The notes under the pieces: generated by a model
The model's input: only the letters and a program-made list of their open reading frames with translations
Databases searched by the model: none
Told to the model about the DNA's origin: nothing
From: an uncultured Clostridia bacterium
GTDB taxonomy: Bacteria; Bacillota; Clostridia; Oscillospirales; Ruminococcaceae
Direction: 5' to 3'
DNA: 34,007 bases
Assembly (NCBI GenBank): GCA_947629945.1
Contig: CANRFR010000017.1
Location: 1 to 34,007, forward strand
Translations under genes and position numbers: made by a program
Part shown: piece by piece, positions 19,021 to 29,093 of the stretch
How the letters are laid out: each line of letters starts with the position of its first letter
Numbering within the stretch: the stretch's first letter is position 1

Positions 19021-21138
19021 ATGAACAAGCAAAAGACCAACATACTTCTTGCGTTGTATAAAGCGGGAGAGAACGGACTTACCGAAAAAGATATCGTAAA
19101 AACTCTCGATCTGCCCAAAAAAGCCGAAAAAAGGCTTGAAGATGACCTCGATGGTATGAAAAAATTCGGAGATATTACGAACAAGAAAGGAATCTGGCGT
19201 CTCAAAAACTCCGATAAATATTTTCAAGCCACGATAACCCGCGTAACGCCTCGATCCGGCTTTATGACCGATGAAAGCGGCGAATTGCCTATCGAGTATT
19301 TCGTACGCGGCAGAGATATGAAAGGCGCTATCCCCGGCGACGTGGTTCTGGCTAAGAAAATCTCCGATGCCTCAGAGGAGCGCCGCAATCCGGAAGCCGT
19401 GGTTTTTGCCGTACTTCAAGAAAGTGAAAATCTGCTCACGGGTATAATAGTTGCCGAAGGAAACCGCTTTATGGTAATGCCCGACAGGCTTTGCGACGAG
19501 CCGCTTTATATAGCAAAAACAGGCGTCAAACAGCTCCATGTGGGCGATAAAGTGGCATTCTCGATAAAAAAACGCGGAGAACGTCATTTTGACCACACGG
19601 TTGCGATAGTAGACTCGTTTGGCTCTGCGGAAAACGCGAAATCAAGCGCCGAAGCGTATATGTTAGTCAACGGTCTGCACACCGAGTTCCCCGATGAAGT
19701 ACTTGCCGAAGCTTCTAAAATTGATACAGACGAGCTTGATTCGGAAGAGGTTGACCGCCGTATAGACCTACGCGGCGAACCTATCTTTACGATAGACAGT
19801 GCGGACACCAAAGACATAGATGACGCAGTTTCAATAACGAAAGTAAACGACGGCTACAAGCTTGGCGTGCACATCGCGGACGTTTCTCATTATGTGAAAA
19901 AAGGCTCCAAAATTGACGAAGAAGCATTTTGGCGCGGCACATCGATCTACTACGCCGATCGTGTTGTTCCGATGCTGCCTAAGCAGCTCTCCAACGGTAT
20001 CTGTTCGCTGAACCCCAATGTTGACCGTCTTGCATTCTCTTGCCTTATGGAGATTTCCGCCGATGGACTGCTCAAAAGCTACCGTTTCGAAAAAACCGTT
20101 ATTAGAAGCCGAGTCAAGGGCGTATATTCCGAGGTGAACAAAATTCTGGACGGCACAGCCGGTGACGCGATAAAAGAAAAATATTCTAAAGTTATCGAAC
20201 GAATCCCGGTAATGCGGGAACTTGCAGAGATTCTCGAGAAGAACCGCATCAACCGCGGCGCACCAGACATCGACACCCAGGAAAGCAAGATAATCACCAA
20301 CGATGACGGTATCTGTATCGACGTCAAAGTCCGCGAGCGTGGTGTTTCAGAGCGCATTATCGAAGAGTTTATGCTGATGGCAAATAACGCCGCAGCCGCC
20401 ATAGCAATGAAGCATAAATTTCCATTTGTCTACCGAGTTCACGAAAACCCAACAGCCGAAAAACTTACTCAGCTTAACGAAACTTTGACGGCACTTGGCG
20501 TGAATCCCGAGGGAATCACGGAAAATTCCAAAGCGGGCGACCTCGCGAAGATACTTCGCGACAACAAGGATTCGGACAAGTACATCGTTATAAATCGTAT
20601 AGTTCTACGTACAATGATGAAAGCTCGCTACTGTGAGGAACCCCTCGGACACTTCGGACTGGTAATGCCCGAATACGCTCATTTTACCTCGCCGATACGT
20701 CGTTACGCAGATCTTTCAATCCACAGAATACTCACGGATTTCGTCTATGCACTCTCTAACGAGAAGCTGAACAAAAAGTACACAAAGTTTGCCGCCGAAG
20801 CCGCCCGTAGAGCTAGTGATACGGAACTTTCCGCAGTGCGCTGCGAACGCGAGTGTGAAAACTTCTACATGGCAGAGTACATGAAGAATCACGTTGGCGA
20901 GGAGTTTGAGGGCTTCATTTCCGGGGTATCTCCCAGCGGAGTTTTTGTAGCTCTGGAAAACACGATAGAGGGAATGGTCTCTGTAAAGTCTCTCCCGCTC
21001 GGTGAATATGACGTTCAACACGGAGTTATCCTAACAGGCGCCGCGAACGGCAAAACCTACACAGTCGGCGAAAAAGTCAAAGTAAAATGCATTTCGGTAA
21101 ACGTAAACGGCGGCTTCATCGACTTTGAATTCATTTGA
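19021..21138 (+). CDS. rnr: Ribonuclease R
   Basis: RNB domain DSADTKDIDDAVSI, LGVHIADVSHYVKKGSKIDEEAFWRGTSIYYADRVVPMLPKQLSNGICSLNP; C-terminal S1 domain. Confidence 0.97.
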   Translation: MNKQKTNILLALYKAGENGLTEKDIVKTLDLPKKAEKRLEDDLDGMKKFGDITNKKGIWRLKNSDKYFQATITRVTPRSGFMTDESGELPIEYFVRGRDMKGAIPGDVVLAKKISDASEERRNPEAVVFAVLQESENLLTGIIVAEGNRFMVMPDRLCDEPLYIAKTGVKQLHVGDKVAFSIKKRGERHFDHTVAIVDSFGSAENAKSSAEAYMLVNGLHTEFPDEVLAEASKIDTDELDSEEVDRRIDLRGEPIFTIDSADTKDIDDAVSITKVNDGYKLGVHIADVSHYVKKGSKIDEEAFWRGTSIYYADRVVPMLPKQLSNGICSLNPNVDRLAFSCLMEISADGLLKSYRFEKTVIRSRVKGVYSEVNKILDGTAGDAIKEKYSKVIERIPVMRELAEILEKNRINRGAPDIDTQESKIITNDDGICIDVKVRERGVSERIIEEFMLMANNAAAAIAMKHKFPFVYRVHENPTAEKLTQLNETLTALGVNPEGITENSKAGDLAKILRDNKDSDKYIVINRIVLRTMMKARYCEEPLGHFGLVMPEYAHFTSPIRRYADLSIHRILTDFVYALSNEKLNKKYTKFAAEAARRASDTELSAVRCERECENFYMAEYMKNHVGEEFEGFISGVSPSGVFVALENTIEGMVSVKSLPLGEYDVQHGVILTGAANGKTYTVGEKVKVKCISVNVNGGFIDFEFI

Positions 21139-21152
21139 TCGTCAAAAACTTA

Positions 21153-21180
21153 TCCCCCGAACAGATCGGGGGATTTTTTT
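21153..21180 (+). terminator. Intrinsic terminator of rnr
   Basis: TCCCCCGA-acaga-TCGGGGGA followed by TTTTTTT. Confidence 0.9.
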
Positions 21181-21193
21181 AGCGGCTCAAATA

Positions 21194-21224
21194 CAAAAAA
21201 ACGGCGTGGATAAAACCACGCCGT
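21194..21224 (-). terminator. Intrinsic terminator of the surface-protein gene
   Basis: ACGGCGTGG-ataaaa-CCACGCCGT followed on the minus strand by a run of seven T. Confidence 0.9.
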
Positions 21225-21266
21225 CTCTTATGTTCTAAATTTCATCAAAGAAATCTCGAATGAGAA

Positions 21267-21890
21267 TTAGCCCTTTTTCTTCTTGCTCATTACAGCAGCA
21301 ACAGTAACAAATGCAACTGCGAGACCTGCAGGAGCGATAGCGAGAGCAATACCGGTAGGCTTGTTAGTAGCGCCACCGTTGTTGTCATCACCATTGTTAG
21401 CGCCAGCCTTGTAAGTAATCTCAGCGGTAACAGTGAACTCAGCCTTCTCGTCCTCGTTAACAATCTTTACGTAGCCTTTTCCGGGCTTAGAAGTGTCGAA
21501 CAAAGAAAGGTAAGTCTCATCAAGAGTCCATGTAGTATTCCACTTAGCTTCGTCATCAGCTCTAGTGATAATCTTGTCATCATCAACACCCATTGTGAAC
21601 CAAGTGATGTCCTTAGTTGTTTCAGCAGTAGTAGAGAACTGTACGCTGAACTTAGTGTCAGAAGTGAACTTTACAGACTCAACATTGGACCAATCCTTAC
21701 CGGAATCAGCAAATACAGCTGTATTGAGCGCGTCACCCTCAAGCTTGCCGGGAACCTTAAAAGTTACGGTAGTAACATTTTCATTGGTAGCACCGGGCTC
21801 GTTGGTAGCGCCGGGCTCCTCAGCAAAAGCGGTTGTCAAAGACATTGTTGCTGCAAGCGCAAGTGCAGCGGAAAGAATTTTCTTTTTCAT
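21267..21890 (-). CDS. Secreted, C-terminally membrane-anchored surface protein
   Basis: Signal peptide MKKKILSAALALAATMSLTTAFA, tandem EPGATN EPGATN, C-terminal NKPTG-hydrophobic-KKKKG sorting-like tail. Confidence 0.8.
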   Translation of the reverse strand: MKKKILSAALALAATMSLTTAFAEEPGATNEPGATNENVTTVTFKVPGKLEGDALNTAVFADSGKDWSNVESVKFTSDTKFSVQFSTTAETTKDITWFTMGVDDDKIITRADDEAKWNTTWTLDETYLSLFDTSKPGKGYVKIVNEDEKAEFTVTAEITYKAGANNGDDNNGGATNKPTGIALAIAPAGLAVAFVTVAAVMSKKKKG

Positions 21891-21948
21891 AAATATTTCC
21901 TCCATAAGTTTCTTTTAAAATATATAAATAATGGCAGAATGCCAATAT

Positions 21949-23217
21949 TTAACTCTTAAACCATCCGTCAATATTCGGGATGTCAAACCCGTAAAGCGTT
22001 CTATAAGGAAGAACACCATGCGCACCATTCTTTGGAATGATAAGTCCCACCATATTATATGTGAGCATCAAAGCAAAGACGAAAACATTAACACCCAAAA
22101 CGATTTTTCCAACCTTTCGATGAGCCCTCGTCTCTGCGTTAACAACTGCATTTTTTCTTTGCGCATTTGGATTTATTTCATTTAACTTTTTGTTTGCCTT
22201 ACTGATTTTCAATTCCAAAAGCTTTTCTTTGAACATAGATATAAACTCGGGAATTGCAATCAGCAAAAACGGCATCGTGTAATATGAAAAACGCTCAAAC
22301 AATGCGTGTTTTGTCATAACAATTTGCCAAAAGCCCATCATCAATATAAGATGAAGAAGCATATTCTGGTATTTCGTTAGCCTAAACCTCATCCAAAACG
22401 CTAAAGCAATCATCGCTACACAAATCACAAGCATGAAAATCGCGTAAACATAGGATATCCCATATTTAATAAACCTTGAATCCGCGTATTCTTTGTGAAA
22501 ATGCGAAAGAACGACTTTAAGCACTGCGTCAGACGCTGCGAAATACACAATCAATCCAACAGCATATATCGGAAGCGTTTTCAAATTTAGCTTTATAAGC
22601 GAAACGAAAAGCACCGGTATCAAATATATCACCGGCAGATGGAACGTAGCCGCGACTCCGATAAGGAGAATAAACAGCCACATATCCTTGTTTTTCCACA
22701 GGTGTTTGTGTTCGCCCTCAATAAACCGCTTCATAGAGTCAAACGCAAAGCACATAATCGACATTGCGATACCCTGCCTTACATAATTCAGCGTGAGGTA
22801 AAACAAATACGTGTTCAGGAAAATGAACACTGACATAAACGGATTTTTTGAATGCCGCCACGTCATATACATCGGACCTACCAACGAAAGTGCCGCAGCA
22901 ATCGAAAACATTACCGAAGCTTTTTTCGTGAACAGCCCTATGAATTTATTAAGTAAAATATACCCGATCTCCCAATCCTCATATTTCAAATCGGAAAATC
23001 CCGTTTCAGCCATTTTGACGAAACCCTTGGCATACATATAGTAATCGGTTCCGATGTTATATCTCATCGACGACACGACCCAACATTGAACAAAGCAAAG
23101 TATAATGAAGAAAAATCTGTTCAGCTTTTCTTCGCGTTCAGTTCTTGAAGCGCCTTTTCTGCAAAACAAAAGCGCAAACACGCAGACAGCCAAAATATTC
23201 ACCAGATAAACAAACAT
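21949..23217 (-). CDS. EpsG family polysaccharide polymerase-like membrane protein
   Basis: Multi-TM; MRYNIGTDYYMYAKGFVKMAETGFSDLKYEDWEIGYILLNKFIGLFT...LNYVRQGIAMSIMCFAF typical of EpsG/Wzy-like proteins. Confidence 0.85.
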   Translation of the reverse strand: MFVYLVNILAVCVFALLFCRKGASRTEREEKLNRFFFIILCFVQCWVVSSMRYNIGTDYYMYAKGFVKMAETGFSDLKYEDWEIGYILLNKFIGLFTKKASVMFSIAAALSLVGPMYMTWRHSKNPFMSVFIFLNTYLFYLTLNYVRQGIAMSIMCFAFDSMKRFIEGEHKHLWKNKDMWLFILLIGVAATFHLPVIYLIPVLFVSLIKLNLKTLPIYAVGLIVYFAASDAVLKVVLSHFHKEYADSRFIKYGISYVYAIFMLVICVAMIALAFWMRFRLTKYQNMLLHLILMMGFWQIVMTKHALFERFSYYTMPFLLIAIPEFISMFKEKLLELKISKANKKLNEINPNAQRKNAVVNAETRAHRKVGKIVLGVNVFVFALMLTYNMVGLIIPKNGAHGVLPYRTLYGFDIPNIDGWFKS

Positions 23218-23505
23218 CGTTTTCTTCGTCTCCTCACAAAATGCAAAAATTATTTCAAATGTGAGAAACGACGTTGTTCGACCGACTTTTCTCTATCCAA
23301 CACGTACATTATAGCACATCCAAAATAATAAGTCAAGCGTTTTTTCTTAAAAATGACTTCAACAAGCCAATTTTGTTAATTTTATATCACATATTCACAA
23401 TTGGTATCATTATATTTTGTGCATTTTAACTCATACGCGGCGTATATTTAGAGGTTTTCTCCAATTAGACCGCATTTTTTTCTGCAATAATGCCCAATAA
23501 ATTGG

Positions 23506-24579
23506 CTAAATTTGGTCGTATTTTAAACGTGTTACATTTTCCCGAAACGCGTTTTCCAGCCAATATCTTTCGGGCAGAGAACTACGGCGTTTCGTCGGCT
23601 CCGCGCACTCCATAAGCTCTGCCAACCTCTCAACGTCATTGTATGGGTAAACCTTACCCATATCCTCGGCGAGATCGTTATTTCCCTTAACATCACTGAC
23701 AATGATGTCCTCATGACAGTAAAGAGCCTCCAGCACATTGAACGGCAGACCCTCAAAACGGCTCGCCGAAATAAGACAGTCGCATGTCCTGTAAAGCAGA
23801 TTAACTTTTTTCGACTGTCCTAAGAAGACAAGTCTATCCCCGACTCCGCGCTCCCGAGCTTGTTGCCGGCATTGCTCCAAAAGATCGCCCTGTCCCGCAA
23901 ATACCATTCTATAGTCTGTTCTCTTCAATCTTGAACACGCCTCGATGATCGCCGACTGATTTTTCCGCGCGGAAAACTCCCCAACGCACAAAAACAACGT
24001 ATCGCCGTTATCCGCGCCCAGTTCCTTACGCTGAGCCGCCACATCGTTCTCCGAAACTTCCGGGAATTTTTTCGTGTCCAAGCCCATACCGTCAAGGAAT
24101 ACGATCTCGCGACCGAGCTTGTACTTTTGCGCGATCTCCAGATCTTCCCTGTTCATCACCGCAAGCAGCGCCGTACGCTTTCTGACAAGCTTTTCACACG
24201 CAAGATAAACGCGGCTTCGCTTGGAACCGTCGTCATTGAACAAATATCCGTGACAAATGTGTCTGCACTCGGCGCTTTTCACTCCCGAAACCTTCGCCGC
24301 CATTCTCCCCGCGATACCCGCCAGCGTGGAGTTGGTGTACACCGCGTCAAAACGCTCCTTTTTAATAAGAGAAGCCAATTTAAAGATCACCTTGATGTTA
24401 GCGGGCGAGGTTATTTTTTTCCGAAATCCCAGTTCTGTATGAACGACTCCCTCGTGCTCGAATACACCGTTCGCCGCCGTATAAACCTCAATGTCTTTTT
24501 TTAGCAGATACTCGATATACGGCACGTGAAAATTCCGAAAGTGCGAACTTTCGGACGCTACCATCAAAACTTTTTTCAT
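23506..24579 (-). CDS. Glycosyltransferase family 4 (GT-B)
   Basis: MKKVLMVASESSHFRNFHVPYIEYLLKKDIEVYTAANG...FLCVGEFSARKNQSAIIEACSRL...FLGQSKKVNLLYRTCDCLISASRFEGLPFNVLEAL. Confidence 0.9.
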   Translation of the reverse strand: MKKVLMVASESSHFRNFHVPYIEYLLKKDIEVYTAANGVFEHEGVVHTELGFRKKITSPANIKVIFKLASLIKKERFDAVYTNSTLAGIAGRMAAKVSGVKSAECRHICHGYLFNDDGSKRSRVYLACEKLVRKRTALLAVMNREDLEIAQKYKLGREIVFLDGMGLDTKKFPEVSENDVAAQRKELGADNGDTLFLCVGEFSARKNQSAIIEACSRLKRTDYRMVFAGQGDLLEQCRQQARERGVGDRLVFLGQSKKVNLLYRTCDCLISASRFEGLPFNVLEALYCHEDIIVSDVKGNNDLAEDMGKVYPYNDVERLAELMECAEPTKRRSSLPERYWLENAFRENVTRLKYDQI

Positions 24580-24678
24580 AACTCCTCCGATTAAAGAACA
24601 GGGACGCGGGTAAACACTCACGTCCCTACATTATTATAATAGCTGTCAAAAAGCGTTAATATAACAGCTGTAAAAACT

Positions 24679-25476
24679 TTACTGACCGCGGTGGAACTTT
24701 TTAAACAGCGCCCCCACCGTAGCGAACACCAACTTAATATCCCACCACAAATTGCACTTTCTTACATAATCAAGCTCCATCTTCTGACGTTTGCCGCCCG
24801 AATATGTAATGCCGTCACAGCAATAAACTTGCCAATAGCCCGTAAGTCCAGGTCTGACGGAAAGCAGCAGATCCTTGTCGTCGCCATAGAACGCTAACTC
24901 TTTTTCCTGAATTGGACGCGGACCAACTATGCTAAGCTCGCCGCGGAAGATATTCAATATCTGCGGAAGCTCGTCCAAACCCGTTCTGCGCAAAAATTTA
25001 CCGATCTTGGTAACACGCGGGTCATTATCAACTTTATACTCGCGGTAGTATTGTTTAAGCTGCTTTTTGTTGAGCCATTTCTCAACATCGTCCGCGCCGT
25101 CGACCATTGAACGGAATTTGTATATGTATATCTCTTTTCCGCCCTTGCCTATTCGCCGCTGCTTGTAGAAGACGTGCTTTCCGGACTTTTCAGATTTTAT
25201 CAAAATCGAGATGATAAGGAACACGGGAATCAAAACTATCATACCCAGTCCCGAACCGATTATGTCGAACACGCGTTTTACCGCTTCGTAAACTCGTTTG
25301 CTTTTTTGCTTCGGAACCTCGCGTTCTTTAACGACCTGTCCCGCGCCGCCCGAGTATCCTCTTTCATAATCTACGATATCGGGGCGTTCTGCGAGAGCCA
25401 CAGCACTGCCGCTTAAAAAATCCTGATTAACAGACTGCAATTTAATACTCCTTACATTTTCCATATTTTCCCCCAT
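24679..25476 (-). CDS. Sugar transferase (polyprenyl-phosphate glycosylphosphotransferase, EpsL/WcaJ-like)
   Basis: AVKRVFDIIGSGLGMIVLIPVFLIISILIKSEKSGKHVFYKQRRIGKGGKEIYIYKFRSM...DELPQILNIFRGELSIVGPRP. Confidence 0.93.
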   Translation of the reverse strand: MGENMENVRSIKLQSVNQDFLSGSAVALAERPDIVDYERGYSGGAGQVVKEREVPKQKSKRVYEAVKRVFDIIGSGLGMIVLIPVFLIISILIKSEKSGKHVFYKQRRIGKGGKEIYIYKFRSMVDGADDVEKWLNKKQLKQYYREYKVDNDPRVTKIGKFLRRTGLDELPQILNIFRGELSIVGPRPIQEKELAFYGDDKDLLLSVRPGLTGYWQVYCCDGITYSGGKRQKMELDYVRKCNLWWDIKLVFATVGALFKKFHRGQ

Positions 25477-25747
25477 TTCGTACAGTGACCCTTTTCTTTA
25501 TGTACGGGTCGCATTTCTAAATCTCTTATATATATTATAATACATAAAATCCGTTTTGTAAAGGGCAATTTGTCAAAAATTAGGTGGAAATTCAATAAAA
25601 ATATTAGTTTATTTGCCCGAAAGTAAAAAATTTCCTTAATTTTATTGTAAAATTTTCCAATTTTAAGCTAAAATAATAACAACGTAATATACATAAACTG
25701 TCCTACAAGATAAAATTCGACGGAAATATTACCACATGGAAAACCTC

Positions 25748-25776
25748 TTGACAAATCAAGGAAAACGAACTATAAT
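25748..25776 (+). promoter_or_regulatory. Consensus sigma-A promoter upstream of ABC transporter operon
   Basis: Perfect TTGACA-17 nt-TATAAT; ~190-nt leader before the SBP ATG. Confidence 0.8.
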
Positions 25777-25860
25777 AAATACGGGGCAAGACAGGACAAC
25801 AAAATTTTATTGTTCCGGAAAATGTTGACAAGTATCAGCAAACGGGATATCCATATACTA

Positions 25861-25871
25861 TAGCAATCCAC
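25861..25871. repeat. Solo copy of the TIR found on the 33217-33314 MITE
   Basis: TAGCAATCCAC; 17-nt match atactatagcaatccac (25855-25871) to 33211-33227 when flanks are included. Confidence 0.4.
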
Positions 25872-25976
25872 TCACAGCCTTTTTACAGAGCAAACACGCG
25901 TTTAAAACACCCTCGCCGTGATATTTGGAAAACCCCGACAGAGCACCCCAACGAACAGAAAGAAGGAAAACAAATT

Positions 25977-27068
25977 ATGAAGCTCAAAAAAATTATTTCA
26001 AGCATATTGACAGCTGCGGTTTGCACACTGTCACTGACGGCTTGCGGGAATGGAAGCTCGTCGATTTCGGAAAGCTCGGCAAATTCGAACGTAAGCACAG
26101 CTTCAACCTCGGAAGGTGACACTTCAACTCCCGAAAGTACTGCTTCGGCTCCCGAGAGCGGCACTTCAACTCCCGCCAACAACGGCTCAATAAAGGTTGT
26201 CGCGCTCAAAGGACCTACGGCTATGGGATTGGCAAAGTTGATAGATGACAACGAAAAAAACAATCTGGGCTACTCTTTTGAAATAAAAGCCGCACCGGAC
26301 GAGATCTCTCCGATGGCGGCGCAAGGAACCGCTGATATTTTCTGCGTTCCCGCAAACCTAGCCGCGATACTCAGTCAAAAAACCGAGGGCAAAGTACAGG
26401 CGATTGCAGTGAACACGCTGGGCGTGCTTTATATCTGCGAAAAAGGCGAGACCGTGAAGTCCGTTGCCGACCTTAAAGGCAAAACTATTTACAGCGCCGG
26501 CAAAGGCTCCACACCCGAGTACGCATTGAATTTCATTCTGGAAAACAACGGTCTCGACCCGGAAAAAGATGTCACCATTGAGTGGAAAAGCGAACACACC
26601 GAATGCCTTGAAGCAATGCTTAAAGGAGAAAACTGCGTTGCTATGCTGCCGCAGCCTTTCGTGACCACCGCACAAGCCAAAAACGAAGCGGTTAAAGTTG
26701 TCCTCGATCTGAATAAAGAGTGGGACGCTCTCGGCAAAGACAGTTCGCTCATCACGGGCGCGGCTATCGTTCGCAAGGATTTTGCGGAGCAAAATCCCGA
26801 GGCGCTCAAGACTTTCCTTAAGCAGTATGCCGAGTCCGTTGATTATGTGAACAACAACGTTGACGATGCGGCGGAGCTTATCGAAAAAGCGGATATCGTT
26901 CCCGCAGCCGTGGCTAAAAAAGCTATTCCCGAATGTAATATTGTCTGCATAACCGGCAACGATATGAAAGGCAAACTTTCCTCATATCTGTTTGTATTAT
27001 ACGAAAGCGACCCCAAATCGATAGGCGGCACACTCCCCAACGACGAGTTCTACTATATAGCTCAGTAA
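25977..27068 (+). CDS. ABC transporter substrate-binding lipoprotein (SsuA/NMT1-like)
   Basis: Lipobox LTAC; Ser/Thr linker; GPTAMGLAKLIDD...VADLKGKTIYSAGKGSTPEYALNFILENNGLDPEKDVTIEW. Confidence 0.88.
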   Translation: MKLKKIISSILTAAVCTLSLTACGNGSSSISESSANSNVSTASTSEGDTSTPESTASAPESGTSTPANNGSIKVVALKGPTAMGLAKLIDDNEKNNLGYSFEIKAAPDEISPMAAQGTADIFCVPANLAAILSQKTEGKVQAIAVNTLGVLYICEKGETVKSVADLKGKTIYSAGKGSTPEYALNFILENNGLDPEKDVTIEWKSEHTECLEAMLKGENCVAMLPQPFVTTAQAKNEAVKVVLDLNKEWDALGKDSSLITGAAIVRKDFAEQNPEALKTFLKQYAESVDYVNNNVDDAAELIEKADIVPAAVAKKAIPECNIVCITGNDMKGKLSSYLFVLYESDPKSIGGTLPNDEFYYIAQ

Positions 27069-27116
27069 GCCGGTGAATTTTTAAATTTTTCGCATATTAT
27101 CGTCAATAACGATCCC

Positions 27117-27147
27117 GCTCTCCACCCACACGGGCGGGGAGCTTTTT
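27117..27147 (+). terminator. Imperfect hairpin + T-run between SBP and permease (possible attenuator)
   Basis: GCTCTCCACCC-acac-GGGCGGGGAGC followed by TTTTT. Confidence 0.6.
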
Positions 27148-27173
27148 ACGAAGCAAAAAGGGAGGTGTGAAAA

Positions 27174-27929
27174 ATGCACAGATTAAAGAAATTCGGCACG
27201 ACCGCTGCGGCTGCCTTATTTTGGATTGTCGTGTGGTACATTATCGCGTTAAAGTTGGACAGCAACATAATCCTGGTCACCCCGATAGAAGCGGCAAAGC
27301 GGCTTTTCAAGCTTGTGCGGCTCGGTGATTTTTGGCGGAGCGTGCTGTTTTCGGCGGCTCGCGTACTGCTGGGTTTCGCGCTGGGACTGGTCATCGGAAC
27401 GCTTCTAGCTGTGGCTTCAAAGAAGCTCCGATTAGTGCGTGCGCTTTTTTCGCCGCTTATCTCCGCGATGAAATCCATTCCCGTGGCGTCGTTCACAATT
27501 CTTGCACTTATCTGGATAGGCTCGAAGAACCTTTCGGTGCTTGTCTCTTTCCTGATCTGTGTGCCTATAGTCTGCGGAAATATGTTGGAAGGTCTGGATA
27601 ATTTAGATCCGAAACTCACAGAGATGTCTCATATTTTCCGAATTTCTCCTTGGAAACGGTTCGTGGGCGTTTATTTGTCGCAGCTTCTCCCCTACTTCCG
27701 CTCGGCGGCACGGCTCGGCATAGGGCTTTGCTGGAAATCGGGAATCGCCGCCGAAGTCATCGGCATACCAAACCACTCCATCGGCGAAAAGCTTTATCAA
27801 TCAAAAGTATACCTTGAAACCGCCGACCTTTTCGCGTGGACAGCGGTAGTGATATTGCTGAGCTTTATATGCGAAAAACTGTTCATATTACTTCTGAACA
27901 TACTTCAAAAACGTGTTGAAAGAATGTGA
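27174..27929 (+). CDS. ABC transporter permease (SsuC-like)
   Basis: ALGLVIGTLLAVASKKLRLVRALFSPLISAMKSIPVASFTILALIWIGSKNLSVLVSFLICVPIVCGNMLEGL, BPD-type permease. Confidence 0.9.
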   Translation: MHRLKKFGTTAAAALFWIVVWYIIALKLDSNIILVTPIEAAKRLFKLVRLGDFWRSVLFSAARVLLGFALGLVIGTLLAVASKKLRLVRALFSPLISAMKSIPVASFTILALIWIGSKNLSVLVSFLICVPIVCGNMLEGLDNLDPKLTEMSHIFRISPWKRFVGVYLSQLLPYFRSAARLGIGLCWKSGIAAEVIGIPNHSIGEKLYQSKVYLETADLFAWTAVVILLSFICEKLFILLLNILQKRVERM

Positions 27930-27936
27930 GGACATT

Positions 27937-28503
27937 ATGCTGAAATGTAATAATATCCGCAAAAGCTTTGGAGAACTGCGCGTTTTCGACGGATTCACGC
28001 ACGAGTTTGCCGAGAGAAAGCTCACTGTGATTTTAGGAAAATCGGGCTGCGGCAAGACCACTCTACTGAACCTGCTGATGGGCTTGCAAAAGCCGGACAG
28101 CGGCGAGGTACTCCGAAACGGGCAAATAAGCGCCATTTTTCAAGAAAACAGGCTGTGCGAAAACCTAAGCGTTTCCGCGAATATCAGATTGGTTACGGGA
28201 AAGCGGCTGTCAAAAGCGCAGATTGCCGTGGAACTTGCCGCTGTAGGGCTGTCTAACTGTGAAAACAAGCCGGCGCGTGAGCTTTCGGGAGGAATGAAGC
28301 GTCGAACGGCGCTTCTCCGCGCGTTGCTCGCCGAATACGACATTCTGTTCGCCGACGAGCCGTTCAAAGGACTGGATACTGACACTAAGCGCGATGTAAT
28401 GCTCTATTTCAAGGAAAAGACCGCTGACAAAACAGTTGTTTTGGTAACTCACGACAGCGACGAGTGCGCGACCCTTGCCGATGAAACGCTCAGACTGGGG
28501 TGA
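27937..28503 (+). CDS. ABC transporter ATP-binding protein (compact, ~188 aa)
   Basis: Walker A GKSGCGKTT, signature LSGGMKRR, Walker B DILFADEP, H-loop THD. Confidence 0.93.
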   Translation: MLKCNNIRKSFGELRVFDGFTHEFAERKLTVILGKSGCGKTTLLNLLMGLQKPDSGEVLRNGQISAIFQENRLCENLSVSANIRLVTGKRLSKAQIAVELAAVGLSNCENKPARELSGGMKRRTALLRALLAEYDILFADEPFKGLDTDTKRDVMLYFKEKTADKTVVLVTHDSDECATLADETLRLG

Positions 28504-28507
28504 TAAG

Positions 28508-28960
28508 ATGGAATTTATCGTAGGTTATGTAATGATCGCAACTCTGCTGCTTTTTATGGGATTCAGTCTGACGCAAATCGGTGTAATGACGCTGATTTTG
28601 CTTGGAGTTTTCGTTGCGCTTATCGGAGTTTTTTTCTCGGTGTGCCTTGCGTTTTTGGCGATGTCGAGACGCGTGACGGCTGTTTTCGGTTTTATTGACG
28701 AAGAACCGCGGTTTCCCGTGGCGGTTTACAGAGTTGGCGATGATGAGGTTCCGAATTTATTTCCCTGTGAAATGATTATGCGAAATAAACTGTACGTTCC
28801 CGACAAGGAGCTAAAGCTTCTTTACTGCAAGCCGCGCAAATCTGTTATTGACGCCAACGCGCTTACCACAATCATTGCGGGCAGCGCGATCTTTATTCCT
28901 GCGGGGGTGTTTTGCATTTTTATGATTGTCAGATTTTTCGGCAATCTTAACGGTATGTGA
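28508..28960 (+). CDS. Hypothetical membrane protein (2-3 TM)
   Basis: MEFIVGYVMIATLLLFMGFSLTQIGVMTLILLGVFVALIGVFFSVCLAFLAMSRRVTAVFGF...; immediately downstream of the ABC ATPase. Confidence 0.65.
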   Translation: MEFIVGYVMIATLLLFMGFSLTQIGVMTLILLGVFVALIGVFFSVCLAFLAMSRRVTAVFGFIDEEPRFPVAVYRVGDDEVPNLFPCEMIMRNKLYVPDKELKLLYCKPRKSVIDANALTTIIAGSAIFIPAGVFCIFMIVRFFGNLNGM

Positions 28961-29093
28961 TTTTCAAAGGACTGTTATGCGCGAAACGGGCGGGCATTTC
29001 GAGTGTAACAGCGCTATGGAACAGTCAAAGCGCTTCTAAACCGAAATCGGCTTTTGAGCGCGGACATCATTACAATATAAGGAGATTTTCAAA

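Noticed and set aside
25825-25853. Second promoter TTGACA-17-TATCCA in the ABC leader
   Set aside because: Weak -10 element; the upstream perfect promoter is a better explanation.
25777-25976. Possible riboswitch in the ABC operon leader
   Set aside because: No conserved core of TPP, SAM, cobalamin, FMN, guanidine or other class recognised by eye; only a promoter and a TIR relic can be supported.
25883-26263. Minus-strand ORF (126 aa) with EVxLSGVEV repeats opposite the SBP N-terminus
   Set aside because: Shadow of the Ser/Thr-rich linker repeat in the sense lipoprotein; sense frame has lipobox and domain support.
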